DNA of 25,318 nt from Candidatus Poseidoniaceae archaeon (lineage in GTDB: Archaea; Thermoplasmatota; Poseidoniia; Poseidoniales; Poseidoniaceae). The notes under the pieces were generated by a model. That model made no database searches, had not been told where the DNA came from, and worked only from the letters and a program-made list of their open reading frames with translations. The stretch covers positions 1 to 25,318 of the forward strand of contig JAQXFL010000165.1 in assembly GCA_029250345.1 (NCBI GenBank), read 5' to 3'. Both the position numbers and the translations under genes were made by a program. Shown piece by piece: positions 22,457-25,318 of this stretch (within the stretch, counting starts at the first letter, position 1; every line of letters starts with the position of its first letter).

Positions 22457-22476
22457 CGTGTTCCCTTTGACACCAC
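22425..22476. repeat. 52-base repeat, copy 2 (relic of the two-TM gene)
   Basis: Near-identical to 20398-20449 in direct orientation. The reading frame of the membrane helix is kept, but a TGA comes immediately before it and the downstream frame diverges, so it is a non-functional fragment. Confidence 0.8.
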
Positions 22477-22670
22477 GCTATCAAGCGAAAGTTCGGTTTT
22501 CTTCGTGGGAAGGAGTAGGCGTTGACCTTGGGCCCAACATCGGCAACCGTTCGATTTTCTTTCAACCGCTTTTGCGACTCACTTGGGTAATGAAGGACAA
22601 AACCACGAAATGACGGTTGGTCCGACAGAGTTCGCTGACGCACACATGAAGACAAGCCACAATCCACCGA

Positions 22671-23906
22671 TTATCGGTCGTTCAATAGGCCTTCGAGCCC
22701 GCTTCGAAATGCTGCAATAGAGCGCCTATGGTCAACCATTTGTGTGTGCTTGCGCGCCAGTGCCCCATAGCGCTCTCGGTCCTCATACACGGCCATAAGG
22801 GCATCAATGACTGCATCCGTATCATGACCATCGTCCACCAGAATGCCTCCCTCTCCCAACGCTTCCTTTTGCGAGCCAACGTCGGAAGTCACACTTGGTA
22901 CACCGAACAAGCCTGCTTCCCCTATGACCCGTCCCCACGTTCCTGTCCTCTCAAATAGAATAAGATGGATATCGATTTTCGAGAAGAACGCTGCTGCATC
23001 AATGTAGCCTAGAATCCGTGCGTTTGGATGGTGAGCGAGATCTTGCGAATACGTATTATCTCCTGCGATCAGAACTTCTGCCTCGGGCCATCGTTCGAGC
23101 AACCTAGGTAGGATGCGTTGAGATGTTCGAAGCCCCTTTTCAGGGACCACTCCCATAATCCCGATGGTTGGTGGAGAACCAGCAGGTCGCTTCGCTTGCT
23201 CAGCCAAACGCAAGGCGTTAACCTCTTCTATGCTCCCAAAGCGTCGAGTAAAGTCGATTGGTAATGGTACGTTGTGACCTTTCTGGATGGAAAAGCGAGA
23301 TTCAATATCAGCCAGCAAACCTTCCCCAGCTGCACACACGAGGGCTGCGCCCTCTATTACAGGGCGAAAGCGTTCCTCGAGCAAGAAAGGCTTGTCATCT
23401 CGAACGAACATGACATAAGGCATTCCACGGGAAGCAAACGCTTCTGCGGCCCCTGGTGCCCAGTCAAGTTGGGTCACGCCAATGCCGCCTTCTACATCGT
23501 GTTTGTCCAACCATGAACCAACTTCTGCGGCGAATTGGGAGCTTCGCTTGGCAATGTGTCGGTCAAGGGCCCACTTTCTACGTCTAAGCTCGCCTTTGCG
23601 CTCTCGCAGGACCCATGCGACCTTCGACCAGAATTCTTCGAGTGGGAGGTCTGTGGTTTCAAATTTCACCTCGGGTTCAAGCAAACCGATAGGGTCGCCT
23701 CTGTCGTGACTTGCAAAGGCACTCACCGTCCACGCTGGATGCGTTGGAGCATCTGCAGCGGATGACATGGGAACGAACGTTGGAGCGGTTTCGAGCGTTG
23801 GCCCAGGTACGGAAATACCGTTCAGCAGGGTCGCCAAAGAACGCTCTGCACCGCCTCCTGGTGGATCGAGGTCTCGCACTGCGGCGAAGAGACGGCGGGT
23901 GCTCAT
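22671..23906 (-). CDS. GT-B fold glycosyltransferase, group 1 (GT4-like)
   Basis: A 411-residue glycosyltransferase. The N-terminal domain has a Gly-rich acceptor loop near the start (DPPGGGAERSL, residues about 14-24). The C-terminal nucleotide-sugar domain begins at about 247 (TIGIMGVVPEKGLRTSQRIL, where E-K-G is the conserved turn) and holds AEVLIAGDN, ARILGYI, and the EX7E-like ERTGTWGRVIGEAGLFGVP stretch with VTSDVGSQKEALGEGG. It probably adds a sugar to a surface glycan or lipid; sugar and acceptor are unknown. It looks more GC-rich than the methyltransferase gene. It is 118 bases from the divergent zinc-ribbon gene start. Confidence 0.85.
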   Translation of the reverse strand: MSTRRLFAAVRDLDPPGGGAERSLATLLNGISVPGPTLETAPTFVPMSSAADAPTHPAWTVSAFASHDRGDPIGLLEPEVKFETTDLPLEEFWSKVAWVLRERKGELRRRKWALDRHIAKRSSQFAAEVGSWLDKHDVEGGIGVTQLDWAPGAAEAFASRGMPYVMFVRDDKPFLLEERFRPVIEGAALVCAAGEGLLADIESRFSIQKGHNVPLPIDFTRRFGSIEEVNALRLAEQAKRPAGSPPTIGIMGVVPEKGLRTSQRILPRLLERWPEAEVLIAGDNTYSQDLAHHPNARILGYIDAAAFFSKIDIHLILFERTGTWGRVIGEAGLFGVPSVTSDVGSQKEALGEGGILVDDGHDTDAVIDALMAVYEDRERYGALARKHTQMVDHRRSIAAFRSGLEGLLNDR

Positions 23907-23950
23907 ACACGTGCCTTCGCTCCGACCCCTTTGAGCGTTGTGGGTTCTTA

Positions 23951-23976
23951 CAACACTGCAAGTTATGCAAGTGTTG
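23951..23976. promoter_or_regulatory. Inverted repeat in a divergent intergenic region
   Basis: CAACACTGCA (23951-23960) and TGCAAGTGTTG (23966-23976) are inverted copies with a one-base bulge. The repeat lies between the glycosyltransferase and zinc-ribbon genes, 15 bases before the TATA box at 23991, a place suited to an activator or repressor site. No regulator is assigned. Confidence 0.35.
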
Positions 23977-23990
23977 GACTCATCTCTGAA

Positions 23991-23998
23991 TATAAATC
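23991..23998 (+). promoter_or_regulatory. TATA box of the zinc-ribbon membrane protein gene
   Basis: TATAAATC centred about 30 bases before the ATG at 24025, giving a leader of only a few bases. It rules out the longer ORF start at 23938. Confidence 0.5.
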
Positions 23999-24024
23999 AA
24001 ATACATGCACAGAGTGGGTTAATC

Positions 24025-24294
24025 ATGCGCTTGGAATGGCCAGTCTACGTATTTACCGCCGGTGTGTTCCTCGCTTTTGCACTGGGTGTTCAGTTCTTGT
24101 CTTTGGGCACCGGTGCCGTCGTTGGCTTGTTTGTACTGCTGACTGTAGCCTATGCTTGGGTCGCTTGGCTGATGATTAAACAAAAGGCTGTGCTCGAACT
24201 TCATGGCTACATCACCTGCAACACGTGCAATGAGCAGACGCCCTCGCAAGGTAAGTACTGCATGAACTGCGGTGCTGAACTGGTCAGTGATTAG
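24025..24294 (+). CDS. Small membrane protein with C-terminal zinc ribbon
   Basis: An 89-residue protein with two membrane helices (about 6-27 and 30-50) and a cytoplasmic four-cysteine zinc ribbon: C65-X2-C68 and C79-X2-C82 (ITCNTCNEQ and KYCMNCGAEL). Such zinc-ribbon membrane proteins are common in archaea and usually uncharacterised. An ORF start at 23938 exists but would place the inverted repeat and TATA box inside the coding region. The second ATPase of the exporter has a similar zinc ribbon, but no link is shown. Confidence 0.7.
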   Translation: MRLEWPVYVFTAGVFLAFALGVQFLSLGTGAVVGLFVLLTVAYAWVAWLMIKQKAVLELHGYITCNTCNEQTPSQGKYCMNCGAELVSD

Positions 24295-24307
24295 AAACAA
24301 ATTTGAG

Positions 24308-24847
24308 TTATTGACCCATCCAAAAATTCGTCGTGTGTCCGATGGACCCACTCGTTGATTCTTGGCTGAGATATTGCAGATTCTCTTCCTGTTCGGTCGT
24401 TATGTCTCCGTTCATAATTGTCAATTGGTTGAGACAACCTTCACTGCATATGTCTACACTGTTTTCTCGCAATGTAATAATTTCCTCAGGCATCCATACT
24501 CCGTCTTCGACGGATTCTATGATGAGACAAGCATCTGGTGAATTGGATGCTAACCTACATTCGTATATGGGGCTGTTTTCGTCATTTGCATCGCCTACTA
24601 CAATGCGGAATCTGTAGTGTTCTGCTCCATCGTGTGCAGATGTACCATCGTGAAACTGGATTGGAGATGTGCTGTTGATCAACTCTAACTTCACAATCAA
24701 GTCATCCGTTTCAGCTGTTCCTGTGCCGAGGCCGTCGATGTCAAAAGTTCCAACATGCTCTCCACCAAACGGTGTTAGATCACTTATGCAGCCAACGAAA
24801 ACCATTGACGCCATCACAAGAACCATCATCAAATTCTTTACAGTCAT
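24308..24847 (-). CDS. Putative lipoprotein, unassigned
   Basis: A 179-residue secreted protein. The start MTVKNLMMVLVMASMVFVGC is a signal sequence ending in a lipobox (VFVGC, Cys20), so it is likely anchored by lipid on the outer face of the cell membrane. The mature part is acidic and beta-rich (DDLIVKLELIN, YRFRIVVGD) with four further cysteines (at about 98, 107, 134 and 138) that could form disulfides. The ORF can be read from a TTG at 24862, but the ATG at 24847 gives a normal signal peptide. It is convergent with the zinc-ribbon gene. Family not recognised. Confidence 0.65.
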   Translation of the reverse strand: MTVKNLMMVLVMASMVFVGCISDLTPFGGEHVGTFDIDGLGTGTAETDDLIVKLELINSTSPIQFHDGTSAHDGAEHYRFRIVVGDANDENSPIYECRLASNSPDACLIIESVEDGVWMPEEIITLRENSVDICSEGCLNQLTIMNGDITTEQEENLQYLSQESTSGSIGHTTNFWMGQ

Positions 24848-24963
24848 AATTTTACTAAGCAAAACTCTGCATTAGTCTTTTCTGTACACATTCTCATTCA
24901 TTGAGAAATATGACAAGGATGTTTCTTTCCTGTCATTCAATGTTCTTCGTTCAATAATCAAGC

Positions 24964-24992
24964 AGTGGGTAGGCTCTGACAAGACCCACTGT
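24964..24992. repeat. Inverted repeat / hairpin
   Basis: CAGTGGGT (24964-24971) and ACCCACTG (24985-24992) form a perfect 8-base stem with a 13-base loop. No T-run follows, so it is not a clear terminator. It lies in the 299-base region between the lipoprotein and HTH gene starts, in which I see no gene. Confidence 0.35.
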
Positions 24993-25102
24993 AAGCCCTT
25001 TGATTTGACAATACCAGAGCAATGGGTATTTGGATACACCCTCTGAAAGTGATGGGTTATACAACCATTTGAACAAATTTTGTTTGTAATTAAAAAGTAT
25101 TT

Positions 25103-25117
25103 TTTGTATAATACAAA
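25103..25117. promoter_or_regulatory. Palindrome upstream of the HTH gene TATA box
   Basis: TTTGTATAATACAAA, a perfect 15-base palindrome around a central A. It ends at the base before the TATA box, where TFB (BRE) contacts would lie. Confidence 0.5.
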
Positions 25118-25125
25118 TTTATATA
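25118..25125 (+). promoter_or_regulatory. TATA box of the HTH gene
   Basis: TTTATATA, a consensus archaeal TATA box centred about 25 bases before the ATG at 25147, predicting a leaderless mRNA. Confidence 0.7.
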
Positions 25126-25137
25126 CTCGCGAGTATA
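25122..25137. promoter_or_regulatory. Perfect palindrome overlapping TATA box and initiation region
   Basis: TATACTCGCGAGTATA, a perfect 16-base palindrome that overlaps the last four bases of the TATA box. With the palindrome at 25103 it brackets the promoter, the layout of an autoregulated HTH gene. Confidence 0.55.
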
Positions 25138-25146
25138 CGAGTCAAC

Positions 25147-25318
25147 ATGGCCCTAACTCCAAACCAAATTGCTGAATTGCTCAAGTTACGTGCCCTTGGG
25201 TGGAGTCAAGCCGAGATTGCCGAAAAATTGAACACTTCTCAACAAGTAATCGGTTATCAATTGAAAAAACTCAAGGAACAATCGAAGACAAAAGGTACTG
25301 ACGAAGTGTTCAATGCAG
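25147..25318 (+). CDS. Partial helix-turn-helix DNA-binding protein (N-terminus)
   Basis: The first 57 residues before the window ends. Residues about 4-46 form a tri-helical HTH: LTPNQIAELLKLRALGWSQ, then AEIAEKLNTSQQVIGYQLKK, the pattern of sigma-70 region 4 / HTH_23-type domains (helix, G-W-S turn, AEIA..L..S recognition helix). The start is set by the TATA box at 25118. The rest is Lys-rich and continues past the edge. Flanking palindromes suggest it binds its own promoter (inference). Confidence 0.75.
   Translation, partial: MALTPNQIAELLKLRALGWSQAEIAEKLNTSQQVIGYQLKKLKEQSKTKGTDEVFNA

Larger units (their letters stand above)
22136..22670. other. 535-base gene-poor stretch made of gene fragments
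   Basis: No intact gene is convincing here. It contains a minus-strand fragment (22114-22275), a plus-strand fragment reading RKPLDLGVNPERLETLH before a TGA at about 22321, a minus-strand fragment ending at 22337, and the second copy of the 52-base repeat (22425-22476), after which the frame stays open to about 22611. The mixture of short, protein-like, unrelated frames indicates decayed insertions and deletions. Confidence 0.5.

Noticed and set aside
22359..22667. 102-codon minus-strand ORF before the glycosyltransferase
   Set aside because: The composition is Arg/Gln/Ser-rich without a natural pattern, and it spans the junction of unrelated fragments and the 52-base repeat.

Overview
The window looks like chromosomal DNA from a planktonic archaeon, most likely a marine Thermoplasmatota (Marine Group II / Poseidoniales type); that placement is inference. 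The support is: an archaeal TYW1 (tRNA wyosine biosynthesis) gene with both iron-sulfur cysteine triads; an AbrB-PhoU regulator divergent from a PiT phosphate transporter; archaeal TATA boxes about 25 bases upstream of start codons (several genes apparently leaderless); strong AGGAGGTGA-type Shine-Dalgarno sites at internal operon junctions; and dense packing with 4-base ATGA overlaps. Bacterial-type genes (TetR, AlkB-like monooxygenase, glutathione S-transferase-like protein, DUF3817) are mixed in, as is common in these archaea.

Layout. 1-39 is the 5' end of a histidine-phosphatase/phosphoglycerate-mutase gene leaving the window. 100-2002 holds a membrane protein, a cupin, a small unassigned protein and a DUF3817 membrane protein. 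1712-8035 (minus) is an export operon: tetR, a LolD/MacB-type ATPase, a giant two-module FtsX permease with a pentapeptide-repeat segment in its ectodomain, a second ATPase with an AbrB-like and zinc-ribbon tail, and DUF3817. A 21-base palindrome beside the tetR TATA box is a likely operator. 8127-9089 is an AlkB-like diiron membrane monooxygenase, preceded by two tandem, overlapping, mutually similar mini-genes (9127-9410). 9534-12800 is the phosphate module: AbrB-PhoU regulator and a PiT-PhoU fusion, transcribed divergently. 12900-13910 is TYW1. 13955-16449 (minus) is gmd, a GST-like protein and a membrane protein.

16675-18112 is the most intriguing module: a leaderless three-gene operon of a ThiF/E1-like adenylyltransferase, a JAMM (JAB) metalloprotease-like protein and a 79-residue helical protein, joined by two ATGA overlaps each preceded by a GAGGTGA site. 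No ubiquitin-like protein, E2 or rhodanese is encoded beside it. It is the best candidate for an undescribed ubiquitin-related or peptide-modifying system.

18113-20203 (minus) is a 3-hydroxyacyl-CoA dehydrogenase/enoyl-CoA hydratase fusion. 20323-22670 is an unstable, AT-rich patch: a two-TM membrane protein, a decayed methyltransferase tail, a 51-codon leaderless ORF, a methyltransferase-fold gene, and a 535-base stretch of gene fragments that includes a 52-base near-identical copy of part of the two-TM gene. 22671-25318 has a GT-B glycosyltransferase, a small zinc-ribbon membrane protein, a lipoprotein, and the start of an HTH protein whose TATA box sits between two palindromes.
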